From: Schistosoma mansoni
Lineage: Eukaryota > Platyhelminthes > Trematoda > Strigeidida > Schistosomatidae
Length of the DNA stretch: 64,000 nucleotides
Reading direction: 5' to 3'
NCBI RefSeq assembly: GCF_000237925.1
Contig: NW_017386144.1
Span: forward strand, 32,704-96,703
Under the pieces are notes generated by a model. That model was not told the origin of the DNA and made no database searches. It was given only the letters and a program-made list of their open reading frames with translations. Shown in pieces: positions 1 to 10,071 of this stretch; positions within the stretch are counted from its first letter, which is position 1, and each line of letters begins with the position of its first letter. The translations under genes were made by a program, and so were the position numbers.

Positions 1-82
1 CCATTAAATAAATAAGAAATGGCTGTATCATATTTCATAAATATCCCTTCCGGTACATCAAGTGATGTGATACCGTAATATG
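1..82 (-). CDS. Exon 4 (partial) of the membrane protein gene
   Basis: The acceptor is TTTAAAAG at 90-83. The first two bases complete a threonine codon begun in exon 3, then 26 open codons reach the window edge (YYGITSLDVPEGIFMKYDTA and on). The upstream phase fits exactly. The acceptor lacks a long pyrimidine tract, so this exon is a little less certain than exons 2 and 3. Confidence 0.6.
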
Positions 83-3000
83 CTTTTAAACAGATGAGTA
101 TTTTATTAGTATAGGAAGTCTGTGGAAATTATCAAATTATATAAATTATTTCACGAATTGACCTTAGTTAAGCAAACACCAAAGACTAGGAAGTATTGGA
201 TAACTGTTTTGTTCCAGTACGAGAATCTTCACCACTGTAAATCCATACATTTCCTAGGGGTTGAACCTAAGACTTTCAGGCGTCAAGGTAAGCACTTAAA
301 ATTTGGATCAGTTAGCATTCAATAGTTCAAAAATCTGACATCAGTTAATTCATGAAATCGCGTGATCGTCATCCAATGCCATTGGTGGGTAAGTGTTTCA
401 CTTCCAATATAGTTGAACTCAAAAGTTCACTCGTAAACTGTCACCACAGGGCAATAACATACTTAGATGGAACAGGTATCTAGTGTTTCTTGGTTTTTAG
501 TAGTTGGCCAGTCACTATCAGTCCGTGGTATGCTTACATGTTTACATGTCACTCAATCAGTTTCACATACTTATAATATTGACATAAGTGACCTGAAGAT
601 GTTTATATTCTACGATAAATTTATAGAACGAAGCACTGTCAAATAACTAATACCTAATAGAATACTGTTTTTATTAGTTTCGAATCTTCAAGATATTCAG
701 TGAGAAGTGATCTTTCATTCAATCAGTTTTGAAGTAATACAATTATCATTAACAGGACTGGATATTTGTCACTCTATATTATATAATACCTGTTGTGGTA
801 GCTGAAGGTTCTTCCTTCAATTTTGTATAAGGTCATCTGTGTAGACCTAGAAAGTTTAAAAGGATAATAAATTACCTTCAGAGATGATTATTTATTATTT
901 ATTTATTTGAACACATAAATATTGGTACAAGGGGGCACCAGATATATATGTGCCACACAAAAAATTTTCATTTCACTTAATTGTGTGAGGGCTATGATAC
1001 TGCCCGGGTGCCCAAATCGAAGCAGGTTCTGAGATGATAAAAACGATCTGTAGCTCAGGTGGATAGTTGTGATGGATTTTCAAAATTAGCTTCTCTCTAG
1101 TTTCCATGTCAGTCAGTCAGTCAGTCACAACGTGGAACTTCGTACGTACGTACATCAGTTCGAGTTGCCATACCACCTCAGCACAGAGATGCAGTTGGTC
1201 TAGTTCCAATGGCTACTCTTTCAACTCTAAGAATAACTTTTTAAAAGAATCATAAATACTTGACAACAATATTTAATCATCAATAACTTCCATCCTATTA
1301 TTCATCATAATATACTCATAATAAATAAAAGAATACTGTTCATTATAACCAACTTACTCATATGTTTATCATCTACTAATTCACAACCAGTTTTAGATTT
1401 AGAAAGTTCATGAATAGTTTTTTGTTTTATTTGTTTTTTTGTTCCACTATAAATTAAATATTGTAAATAAGCTAATACAAGTATTGCTCCACAATATTGA
1501 GAGATTAGAAATATCTAGTAGATGAAATAGAAGAAATAAATAAAAGAAATCAAAGTGAATAGACAATACATAATACTACTATTACATAATATCGGTGAAT
1601 ATTGATTATCATAAAAGCTATAATTATAAATAGGTACTTTACTTTGTCCACCAGGGTGTTTGGTACCTGAGTGGTTGCGCCACAGGATTGGGCTGTACTG
1701 TTCGGGTTGTAGCGTTTAAGCCTATATAGTGTCTGCTTCTCCTATAGGGCGGGTTTGAGATGTACTGCTTGGGTTAAGGCTGGACAGTGTCTGGCTCTCC
1801 TGTTAAATGGGATTGAGCTGTACTGTTTGGGTTACCGCGTGAAAGTCTGGATGGTGTCTGGTTCTCCTGAAAACCAGTACAAGATTACCCTGGCCCATAA
1901 GGGTATATTATATAACTGTGAACTAACTGCTTAACGTTGTCCTAGTTTCAGTAATTTATTATACATAAATGACCTGCCTCGAGGTGAATTTTTAATAAAG
2001 TTTTAATACGTTGGAGGCGATTTTGTAGTTTAGGTGGAGTTTTGTTCTCAGAGCTAGATGGTTCGGTCTTGGAGCTTTCATTGTTCTTTTGAAAAACATC
2101 ATTGGTACAAACTTCAGGTAGAAGTGAAGTGCTCGAATTTCTCCACATATGCGTTTTAGCTCATCCTGTCGACCTTGACGTTGATTGGTTATTGTTAATC
2201 TTGAACCTGTTATTGTCTACTTCTTTATTTTGATTGTATCTCAAAGCGATTTGAGTTTTGGTCCACTATTTGTCCATGATATTTCTACTTGTTTGATAGA
2301 TTAGATGGATATCAATGTGATTGTTGATTGCTGACCAGTCTGGCATCAAGCTTCTAAAAATTCCCTGGTGCTTTTACTATTACCTTTATCCAAGATATTA
2401 ACAATTTCGCAGTTGAATGCGTCCGCAATTGTCTGCATCCACTGAAATCAGCGAGGATATACCATGACGTTTGATTGCTGATTGATGTTTGCGCAAGCAA
2501 AGATGAAAAGGGTGTCCATAATGAAAGGTTAAAGATCCACAATAACCAATTAGGATGAAGATGGATTAGAGAAACCGCAACCTATATGTGGAGAAATTCA
2601 AACACTTTACTTCTACATGAAGTTTGTGCTGATGATGTTATTTAGAAGAACGATGGAAACTCTACGACTAAACCATCCAGTTCAGAGAAAAAACCCATCT
2701 AAACGTTTTAATAGGTAAAAAGTAAGACCAGTGAAACTAAAGAAGATATTGTATAGCTAATCGTTGAATGTGATGATAGATTATAGACTTCGACAAAGAC
2801 AATATAGCTTTAAAAGAAAGCATAAGATTGGTGACTGAACAAGGTATAAGATTATTACAGAACTCAAAGTCGAAGAAAAGACAAAAAGTAAATGCATTTG
2901 TACTAGTGCGATCGATCTTAGGCCATGCTACCCAAAGTCTCCTGCTATTGGTTATGATAATCACACACGTAACAACTAGGTAGTCTCTATCTACCTACAG

Positions 3001-6000
3001 TGCTCAGTCTAACAGTTGACAACTTCGTGGACTGACCTTATTTCGTAGTTGGACCACTCTTAACCTTCTTCCAACCTATTTCTACAACGATTAATATTCC
3101 ATTTCGAAGTGTGAAGTGGTTAAGTCCAAGTAACACATATAATTACTCTAAATATCAATTATCTTTGCCATCTCTAAATAAGATTGAATTAGCATAATAT
3201 ACTATATATGACTTACTTCCAAATAATACTTATGATCTGCTTCATAATATAGTTTAGATCTTTTCATACCAAATGAATCACATATCGGTAATACAAAGCC
3301 AAATATACACTGAGTTATAGCAAACATAAAAAGTAAACTGGCTGTCATAGATTCACTAAATTAAATAATTAAAAGTATATCAAAAGGGAAAAAATAAACA
3401 ATTTAACTACTAGATGATAATGTTTCAAGGACAAATATGATAGGAACACAAACAAAATAAACGACAATCTCTTCTATAATTAAAATTACAATATATGCAT
3501 TTAATATAGTTGAGATCATGAATCAATTGATGCTAAGCCACCATAGAAAACCTGGAAGAACTGGACGGCCGTTTCGTTCTAATGTGGGACTCCTCAGCAG
3601 TGCACATCCACGATCCCGCCTCGCAAGATTCGAACCCAGGACCTATCAGTCTCGCGTGCGAGCGCTTAACCACTAAACCACTGAGCAGCCCGGCATCCAA
3701 CGGTGTTAATATCTAACTTCAACCAATCCACGAAATTGGGCAACCATTCACCATTGTCTTCAGTGAGTTGATATCTCCCAACAGACCTGGTTGAACTCCA
3801 CTGGTTACTGCTTCCAACTAGAACTCCAGGATATGTATTGAAGATTGAAAATTTTTTCCACTGAAATTAATATATCAATGGGCAGTGACAAATATGGATG
3901 CATTTTTTGAATTCACTTATTGATAATTGTCTCACAATCCCTTATTTTTATCTTTTACCTATCAGGTTTATTAATACATATTGAATTATATGCATTTTTA
4001 TTTATTTAACAGTAATTTATGATAATCTTGATAGTTGAGATCATGAATCAATTGAAGCTAGACCACCATGGAAAACCTGGAAGCGCGAGACTGATAGGTC
4101 CTGGGTTCGGATCTCGCGAGACGGCATCGTGAATGCTCACTGTTGAAGAGTCCCATGATAGGACGAAACGGCCATCCAGTGCTTCGAGGTTTTCCATGGT
4201 GGTCTAGCCACAAAACCCCTTCTGATAATAATTTATGGGTTGAATAATCGCATTTTATAATTTGGAAATCGAAATCATATATTGGATTTAAAAAGAACTT
4301 TCACTTCTGCATAGAACATAATTCTTGTTACTCATAGTCATAGTTGAATGGTTTGGTATTTTTTTCGACTTTAGTCTATCACTGATAAGTAGCAGTCTAA
4401 TTGCAAACTTGGTTGCCTCTAGCGTTTATGGTGATTTTTATAGAATCTTAAGAAATCTTTCTAAAAGTTAGTTATAGTGAGCATACTATTTTAATTTATT
4501 TAGATGTTTTGTGTCATCTGAACAGGATGTTTATCATTGACAGTCATTATTATTTAATCCTGAAACAATGATGCAATAACTCCCTATCATATCTCTGTTT
4601 ACTTAGGTTCAGTTTACTATCATAAATTACTGTCTAAAAGTGAATAAAAGGAATAATAACTATCTAAAGATTTAGTGACCAGATCTGATAACCTTTGGAA
4701 CCAATGATTTGAATATTATGAGATGATGTTCACAAAACTACAGGATACGCAAAAACATAAAAAAATTCATTTGAAACGTAAACAAGTGGAGACGCTAATT
4801 TATTGAGTTTGTCTTTTCTCCTTGTTGATCAAAAGTTATGCGTGTATGTTCATCGTAAGGTGATTATTTCAATATTGTCATTTAGTTTTAGGATTTAGTG
4901 AACTTAGGCTGTAGTTAGAAGTGGGAACCAGGAATCACGTTACCTCTTATTTGAAACTTGCCAAATATTTACATCCGAATCCTGGTATTGATTTCGGGAA
5001 CGGGACTCGAACTCAGTAGCTATTGGTGTAAACACCAATACTTCATCGACCTTGCAACTGGCTGTATTTCAAATTTATAAGCACACGAGAATAGAGAGAC
5101 AATTCGGTTATGATGATCATACATCAATAACGACTAACCGATTTCCATCATTAACACTGATGATAGAAATTTACAAACTCTTACTAGTTAGACTCATGCT
5201 TGTTGAACAAGCTGGTGGCTATCTGGACACAGTAGCTAAGTGAATAAAGCGTCAATATTCCTCAACATCGTGGTCAGTGAACATTGTTCAATATACTACA
5301 CTGTATCCCAAAAGATAACTGAAAAACTCTAGGTATAGCCATCCAGCATTTTCATTGTTGTTTTGTAACAGTAGTTGTGATTATTCTTCTTGTTTGAATG
5401 CTAATTCGATTTAATAAATAAGTCTGTACAGCTACATATTCAAAGATGAATTCAATATTCTTTACTGCTATACTGATAATTATATGACAAACGCAAATAG
5501 ACAAAAAATGTAGGGTTTAGTAAATGCTAGTTCGTATTAAGTTGTTGCGTTTCACGTAAGTTATACAAAGACAATACCGTCAAGAAGAAGATGCATTTTG
5601 TACTGTTAGGAATCGATTAGTGGAAAGTTTTCAAACCATGATTACAAATACATCATAAATCTTAACAGCAAAGTCTAAGCGTAAGGAAACAACTCAGATC
5701 AAAAATCATTAGCTTTATTAAATGAATATAAGATCCTGATTTGGTCAATCAGCATATCATGTAGAAATCACAATTTATAATTTAAGCACTACAATCAATC
5801 TGTCTCTCTAAGCATATGCACATCCTGAGCAGATTGACTAGAATTTTGCAAACATTAACAAGTATTTTGATAAAGCTGGATAATGCCTAATAATTGAATG
5901 CAAGACGTGAGTTTTATTCTAATTGGAACTTGATCTATTAGCTCGGTGGGGAATGCAATTGACCTTTGAAGAGAAAAGCAATAGTATCATATCCTGGTCT

Positions 6001-9000
6001 GAACACTAAAACTGGAATCAGTCAGTCAGCTACAACGTAGGATCAGTCCAAGTTGCCATACCTCGTTAGCACAACATGATGAACGCCGAATTCGTAGAAG
6101 TAGTTACTTCAACGGTAATAATATATAAAAGAAAGATTGTGTATAAGGATTTTGTACAGGAAGATAAAAAGATACAAAGCAAATTTTTTCTCATAGTTTA
6201 AGGGAACACAGAGAATGTATGCTCCCACGATATTGTGATCGATTCTAAGCTATGTCACACTGAGTCTTCAATCATTGATTACGATAGTCACGCGGACCCC
6301 AACCAAGTAGTCTGCATCTACCAAAATGGCTCAGACTACAAGGTAATGACTTCAAGCTCTGATGCCACGTTTTGGTTTGGCCGATCCCTAATACCCTGCA
6401 TCTACTTACCCGGTGATCCCAGAAGACGCGAGCAAATCTTTCTATGACATCTGTGATCAAATACTAGTAACTTACGAGTATTTTCTACTCTTAATGGCCA
6501 CGTTTCACAGCCTTAAAGTAGAACAGAGCGAACTGCTGTGCAGTATACTCGTCAATTAATTGTTAGACGGATATCTCTTCTCCGCCAAAGGTTTCGTCAG
6601 ACACCAACCCATTAGAGCTGATCAGACTTTCAAGATAAGTGAAGTTGTCGACGCGTTCGACTATTTCACACTCCCTATCCTTAGTTCAGGTGTTGACTCT
6701 ACTAGTGGCCATTATTTAATATTACTAAATCGAATTATTCATTCTTTGTTTTTATATTTATTACTGTTAAGCTATGAAATTTTGTTTAATACAATTGTTA
6801 CATTAAGGTAATAGTTTTTAAACACTTATCATTACACAATTTGTATTCAGTAGATGTTTGTTTAAATTTACTTGATATAAACAATTAGTTAAGTTTAAGT
6901 ACAAACGCTACCACTATAGTATAACAGAAATAGATATAACATCCATATTTATGTATGTTTATGTTAGTCTATATTATGATTGTTTATAATTTTTTGTCAT
7001 TTAACGACACCTAGTTGGAAACTATTGAAAAAAATTGATAACACTAAGGTGATATGAATTTATAGTTAGAGACTTAAGTAACAGTTTGCATTTATAACTA
7101 GATATGATTTCATGAGATTAGGACGTTCAGATATTGAATCTCAATCAATGAATCGTATTTCAATGGTTTACATGTACATTGTTCATTTATTTGTAATTCA
7201 ACATTATTCTGATTTAGTATCAACGGTAATATATGAAGGTAATGATGACTAGAAAACTATGAATAAAACCAGTCTTCACAAAACCTTTTTTTAAACTAGA
7301 CTATCATAGTTAATTATCTCATGAATCACTTCAAAAAGAACTTTTAGTGAGAAGCACTAATGGTTAAGAAATCTCCTAGAGACCTAAAGATCATGGGTAC
7401 GGTTCTTGCTTAAGCAGCTAGTGTGTACCCCTTGAGAAGTCTTATAATAAAAAGGAACATCTTTCCATTTTTCAAATGTAACTTAACCGAGATCAATCAT
7501 TGATGAGTACAACCTATAAATCCAATATATGTAATGACTAAGTAGTTACCATCTGAGTTTTCTTCAGTAGATTATCTAGTCGAGTATTGTTGAGGTGTAA
7601 TTAGTCAATCAAGTAACATAGAATAAAAGACCGATTGCCCCCAAACGTCCTGGTACGGCCGAGAGTGGGGAGAGTCCGCTCACCTTCTCGTAATGCCCTC
7701 ACATGACCACGTGCATACAACTACTGCCAGGAAAATCCTACTCAATAATTCTCGCACTACGGGTGTTGTTTACGAAAATGAGAGGACGAAAAGCTAATGT
7801 CCAGCGCGTTAACCGGGTTGGTGGACACGGAAAGTCCACCTAGGGAAGTTGGAAAACCGTGATTCCAAACCAATGGTGCACATGGGCTGGTTCCAGTATC
7901 CTGAGGGAACAAATGGCTTATGAATCAATAGTTGGTCACTGGCTACCATGGGACTGCATCTCCTTACGATGCTCCACTACCTTGTGGACTAGACCTTCAG
8001 GTCAAAGGCTCGGGGTATGGCCCCCTAAGAAAACCACCTGCCTCACTCTAGGCACCTGGGCAGTATCACAGCCCTCACACAAATCAAATGAGATTTGTGT
8101 GGCGCATATATATCTGGTGCCCCTTTGTACCAATATTTATGTGTTTAAATAAATAAAATAATTCATTATTTAAAGGAGACCTGTTTTTAATTATCTCTGA
8201 AATATTTATATAATTCTTATCACCTTCAAAGAGAAAAATTAAGGATATATAAGTTGAAAATGGAACGTTAGTTACTACTTATTTTATCGATAATTTATTG
8301 TGTACTTACGATTTGTTTACAATAAATTCATACAGAGAAATTTAGAAAATATTTGTAGTGTATAATAACACTTTTAGTATAGAATTGTTTTTGATGGAGT
8401 TTTGTTCTCTGAGCTGGATGGTTTGGTCGTGGAGCTTTCATCGTCCTTCTGAACGACATCATCAGTAAACACTTCGGGTAGAATTGTGGATATTTCTTTT
8501 CAAAGAAACATTTGAACATGTCCTAAATTTGATTTCTTTTTAGGCAAACTGATCAGAATAGGGGTTCGTGAAGATTATAGCAATTTTATTAGTTGAATTC
8601 ATGAGTCGATTGAAGTTGAACATTATCACTGTTGGATGCCGGTTTAGAGATTAAACGTTTTTAAATGAGACAGAATGTCCTGGGTTCGAGTCCCACATGC
8701 AGGATCATGGATGCACACTACTGAGGAGTCCTATACTAGGACGAAACGCCCGTCCAGTACTCCCAGATTTTCAATGATTGACTAGCTTACATCGACTCAT
8801 GAATTCAACTATTAAAATAATTTTATTGAGAACATTTATTTCAGGGTCACAATTTATCTTGCTGCATAGAATAATTTTTATTACATAATCACAAAGTTTA
8901 ATATATGATTATTATTATTACTTCGTATAAATTTCAAACTTACTATTTATTATTGGCTTTAATTGAAACAAAAGGTGCTGATATACTTCTGTAAAAGCAA

Positions 9001-10071
9001 ATAGTAATAATAATAATAGTTACATAATGAAAATGAAAAAATATTTGATAGAGGGAATTGTAATGAAGAAACTAATCATCGTCATAGAAACAATCTCAAC
9101 TAGACTTGGTTTTCATAGTTGAAATCATGAGCTAGACCATCATGGAAAACCTGGAAGCACTGGACATCCGTTTCATCCTACCGTAGGACTCCTCAGCAGT
9201 GGACATCCATGATCCCGCCTCGCGAGATTCGAACCCAGGACCTACCAGTCTCGCGCTAGAGCACTTGACCGATAGACCACTGAGCCGGCATCCAACGGTG
9301 CACTGCTGAGGAGACGCACAGTAGGACAAAACGGCCCGTCCACAGGGCTTCTCCCGAGGTTTTTTTTCTGGTGGTCTAACTTCAATTGATTCATGATTTC
9401 AACTATGAAAATACTGAAACCTCCACAAAACCCCTTCTGAATAAACTTAGTTTATTTTATAAGTTTTATAGCTCAGTCAAGTACTTGCCTGATTTGCAAT
9501 CTGAAACTGTATAATTTTAGAAAGAAAAACAACTCTGAAATAACTGATGAAACACAATACTATTTGAAGATAGTTTCTAGCATAAACTAACATCGACTAA
9601 ATAACAGCTAACTAAAGTTGAGAGTATAGGACAGCCACATGATTTAATGTTATCAGGCTAACAACGAAAACTGACAGTCGTTGGTTTGATTCCATAAGAT
9701 TAAATCTATGTATTTTATTCTGAGTAGTTCCTGTCTAGGATAAAAGAAAAACGTTGTCCAATGATTCATAAGTTTCCATAGTTTTCAATTTGACGTCAGT
9801 TTAATTTTGAAAACTGCCATAGGAAAAATCAAAACGCTGAAAGAGTTTCTTTACTTTTTTTACCTGAATTTATGATTTACCTTTGTTTAGCCATATCCCT
9901 TTCCCATAATTTTCTTAGTTTCATAAATTTCCATGATTTAGCCATTCGTCCAAATCGTTTACGATGATGATTTCGTTTGCTACGTTTTTTCAATGTTGAC
10001 TTTTCTTTAAGTGGATATGTATTAGTTTGATCTGAATCAGAATTATCTGTGGAATAACCTGAATAAGCCAT
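1..10071 (-). CDS. Multi-pass membrane protein gene, 5' part (exons 1-4, runs off the left edge)
   Basis: Four exons join in phase: 10071-9881, 3355-3217, 1514-1358 and 82-1. The first 189 residues are visible. Residues 1-63 are a hydrophilic, very basic N-terminus. Next comes a membrane segment (LLFMFAITQCIFGFVLPI), a short loop, a second segment (CGAILVLAYLQYLIY), a hydrophilic loop rich in K, and the start of a third region. No signal peptide is seen, so the N-terminus is probably cytosolic. All introns begin GT and end AG, and the phases 2, 0 and 1 match. The family is not recognised with certainty. The order of segments faintly resembles otopetrin proton channels, but no diagnostic motif is present. 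Introns hold LINE, Penelope-like, family B and family C repeats. Confidence 0.72.
83..889. other. Intron 3 sequence without a recognised element
   Basis: This is AT-rich intron sequence. A stretch near 340-500 faintly recalls the 5' part of family B (TTGGTGGGTAAGTGTTTC, then GTTGAACTC) but is too diverged to call. Confidence 0.4.
890..1033 (-). repeat. Family C repeat, 3' fragment
   Basis: It begins with the TTTATTTATTTGAACACATAA tail region (reverse of the 3' end) and carries the conserved TTGGTACAAGGGGGCACC block and the CCCGGGTGCCCAAAT block. It then breaks off after about 145 bases. It is a truncated copy of the element seen whole at 7637-8160. Confidence 0.7.
1108..1205 (-). repeat. RTE-like LINE, 3' tail only
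   Basis: A (TCAG)n run at about 1109-1127 is followed by CACAACGTGGAACTTCG and GTTGCCATACC. The same tail is seen at 6018 and 18794, where it follows the C-terminal coding part of an RT-bearing LINE. Short tandem tails of this kind are typical of RTE-clade LINEs. Confidence 0.6.
1358..1514 (-). CDS. Exon 3 of the membrane protein gene
   Basis: It runs from acceptor CTACTAG to donor ATGA|GTAAGT, 52 codons plus one base. It encodes a second hydrophobic helix (IFLISQYCGAILVLAYLQYL) and a hydrophilic loop ending ELVDDKHM. Confidence 0.7.
1660..1885. repeat. Three degenerate tandem units of about 60-67 bp
   Basis: Each unit carries a block like GAGCTGTACTGTTTGGGTT, then a spacer, then GTGTCTGGTTCTCCTG. 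Blocks start near 1689, 1748 and 1811. The units are diverged and differ in length. No open frame runs through them. Confidence 0.6.
1948..2545 (-). mobile_element. Penelope-like retroelement remnant, C-terminal part
   Basis: Read on the minus strand, the block contains EIVNILDKGNSKSTREFLEA, resembling the end of the GIY-YIG domain in Penelope-like elements, and then a serine-rich tail (SSKTEPSSSENKTP). It is an old, broken fragment. A second piece of the same tail lies at 2575-2706 in the opposite orientation and a third at 8388-8482. The family name is an inference from one motif. Confidence 0.45.
2575..2706 (+). mobile_element. Penelope-like remnant, inverted second piece
   Basis: The block TATATGTGGAGAAATTC through CCATCCAGTTCAGAG matches, in reverse orientation, the tail at about 2040-2150. 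The two pieces form imperfect inverted arms about 420 bp apart. It is a fossil with no intact frame. Confidence 0.45.
2800..3120 (-). repeat. RTE-like LINE 3' end, degenerate
   Basis: The order of blocks is the same as in the better copy at 18794-19150: AAAAGAAAG, a poorly conserved spacer, GCGATCGATCTTAGGCCA, TTGGTTATGATAATCACAC, then GACAACTTCGTGGACTGACC. On the minus strand this is the C-terminal coding end and 3' UTR. It is heavily diverged. Confidence 0.5.
3217..3355 (-). CDS. Exon 2 of the membrane protein gene
   Basis: The acceptor TTTAG and donor GGAA|GTAAGT bound one base plus 46 codons. The first base completes a serine codon with the AG left by exon 1. The exon encodes the first membrane segment, ending VLPICDSFGMKRSK, then YYEADHKYYLE. 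I saw no other coding exon between exons 1 and 2, an interval of about 6.5 kb filled with repeats. Confidence 0.7.
3507..3835 (-). repeat. Family B (tRNA-like + hammerhead) copy, long form
   Basis: From the left it reads the terminal block AGTTGAGATCATGAATCAAT, the hammerhead in reverse, the reverse B box (GATTCGAACCCAGGACC) and the reverse A box region. It then passes GGCATCCAACGGTG and the long leader ending CTGGTTACTGCTTCC. Length is about 330 bp. The ribozyme core CTGAGGA and GAAAC are present, but stem II has a mismatch. Confidence 0.7.
4032..4229 (+). repeat. Family B copy, short form with inverted ends
   Basis: The left end (TAGTTGAGATCATGAATCAA to ACCATGGAAAACCTGG) is the inverse of the right end (CCAGTGCTTCGAGG to CATGGTGGTCTAGC). 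The middle holds a B box (CTGGGTTCGGATCTC) and a hammerhead relic in which the first core base is changed (TTGAAGAG). The far right carries the terminal ACAAAACCCCTTCTGATAAT seen in other copies. Confidence 0.65.
4240..6010. other. Intron 1 sequence with two short family A scraps
   Basis: This part of intron 1 is mostly unassigned. At 5190-5255 it carries the leader of family A (TGTTGAACAAGCTGGTGG, then AGTAGCTAAGTGAATAA). Near 5800-5850 lies CATATGCACATCCTGAGCAG, another leader scrap. I see no exon or structured element in the rest. Confidence 0.45.
6018..6712 (-). mobile_element. RTE-like LINE fragment with internal deletions
   Basis: It starts with the (TCAG)n tail and the 3' UTR. On the minus strand the coding end then reads QTKTWHQSLKSL and LSHFGRCRLLGWGPRDYRNQ, the conserved C-terminal tail of schistosome RTE-type reverse transcriptase proteins. 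Upstream (6470-6712) earlier RT-region sequence appears out of frame (ASTPELRIGS), so middle parts are missing. It is a dead copy. Confidence 0.75.
6716..7630. other. AT-rich intron sequence, nothing recognised
   Basis: This part of intron 1 holds no clear repeat, exon or structured block. Confidence 0.4.
7637..8160 (+). repeat. Family C repeat, full-length copy
   Basis: It begins CCCCCAAACGTCCTGGTACG and ends with TTTGTACCAATATTTATG, then an AAATAAATA tail. A perfect 7-bp hairpin, GGTGGAC-ACGGAAA-GTCCACC, lies near 7820-7841. The A-rich tail and lack of inverted ends suggest a retrotransposed element. It has no RT and no tRNA-like box that I can see. A 97-codon frame inside is not conserved between copies. 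Confidence 0.75.
8388..8482 (-). mobile_element. Penelope-like remnant, short tail piece
   Basis: The block GGAGTTTTGTTCTCTGAGCT to ACACTTCGGGTAGAA matches the serine-rich tail at 2035-2125. It is an isolated fossil scrap. Confidence 0.4.
8552..8825 (+). repeat. Family B copy, form with inverted ends
   Basis: The left end is GATCAGAATAGGGGTTCGTG, then TAGTTGAATTCATGAGTCGA. The right end carries the inverse, TCGACTCATGAATTCAACTA. Inside lie a B box (GGGTTCGAGTCCC) and a hammerhead with a full core (CTGAGGAGTCC, GGACGAAACG) but one mismatch next to the core in stem I. Confidence 0.65.
9117..9443 (-). repeat. Family B composite copy, hammerheads at both ends
   Basis: The left half is a reverse-oriented hammerhead and tRNA-like part, running to GGCATCCAACGGTG. 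The right half is a forward-oriented hammerhead relic and the terminal block GATTCATGATTTCAACTATG, then ACAAAACCCCTTCTGAAT. The two halves are inverted relative to each other. Confidence 0.65.
9157..9201 (-). ncRNA. Hammerhead ribozyme motif (family B), core present
   Basis: Read on the minus strand: stem I CACTG, core CTGAGGA, stem II GTCCTAC/GTAGGAT (one G-U), core GAA, a short stem III (ACG/TGT), the cleavage triplet GTC, then CAGTG closing stem I. All invariant core bases are present by eye. Whether it is transcribed or folds is unknown. Confidence 0.55.
9881..10071 (-). CDS. Exon 1 of the membrane protein gene
   Basis: The exon starts at the ATG at 10071-10069 and ends at a strong donor, AAAG|GTAAAT, giving 63 codons plus two bases. 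It reads MAYSGYSTDNSDSD followed by a stretch rich in K and R. The acidic and polar start and the basic tail suggest a cytosolic N-terminal region. The sequence just upstream is ATT/AAT triplet-rich, so I cannot place a promoter. Confidence 0.68.

Noticed and set aside
1109-1127. CRISPR-like or satellite array from the TCAG run
   Set aside because: It is a four-base tandem tail attached to a LINE 3' end, with no spacers.
3600-3720. tRNA gene candidates (A and B boxes here and at 16170, 17016, 18020, 21630, 56010, 59790)
   Set aside because: The boxes lie in repeats with hammerheads. No cloverleaf with a proper acceptor and anticodon arm can be drawn, and copies diverge freely.
7859-8152. 97-codon frame in a family C copy
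   Set aside because: The frame is not kept in the other copies and has no known domain.
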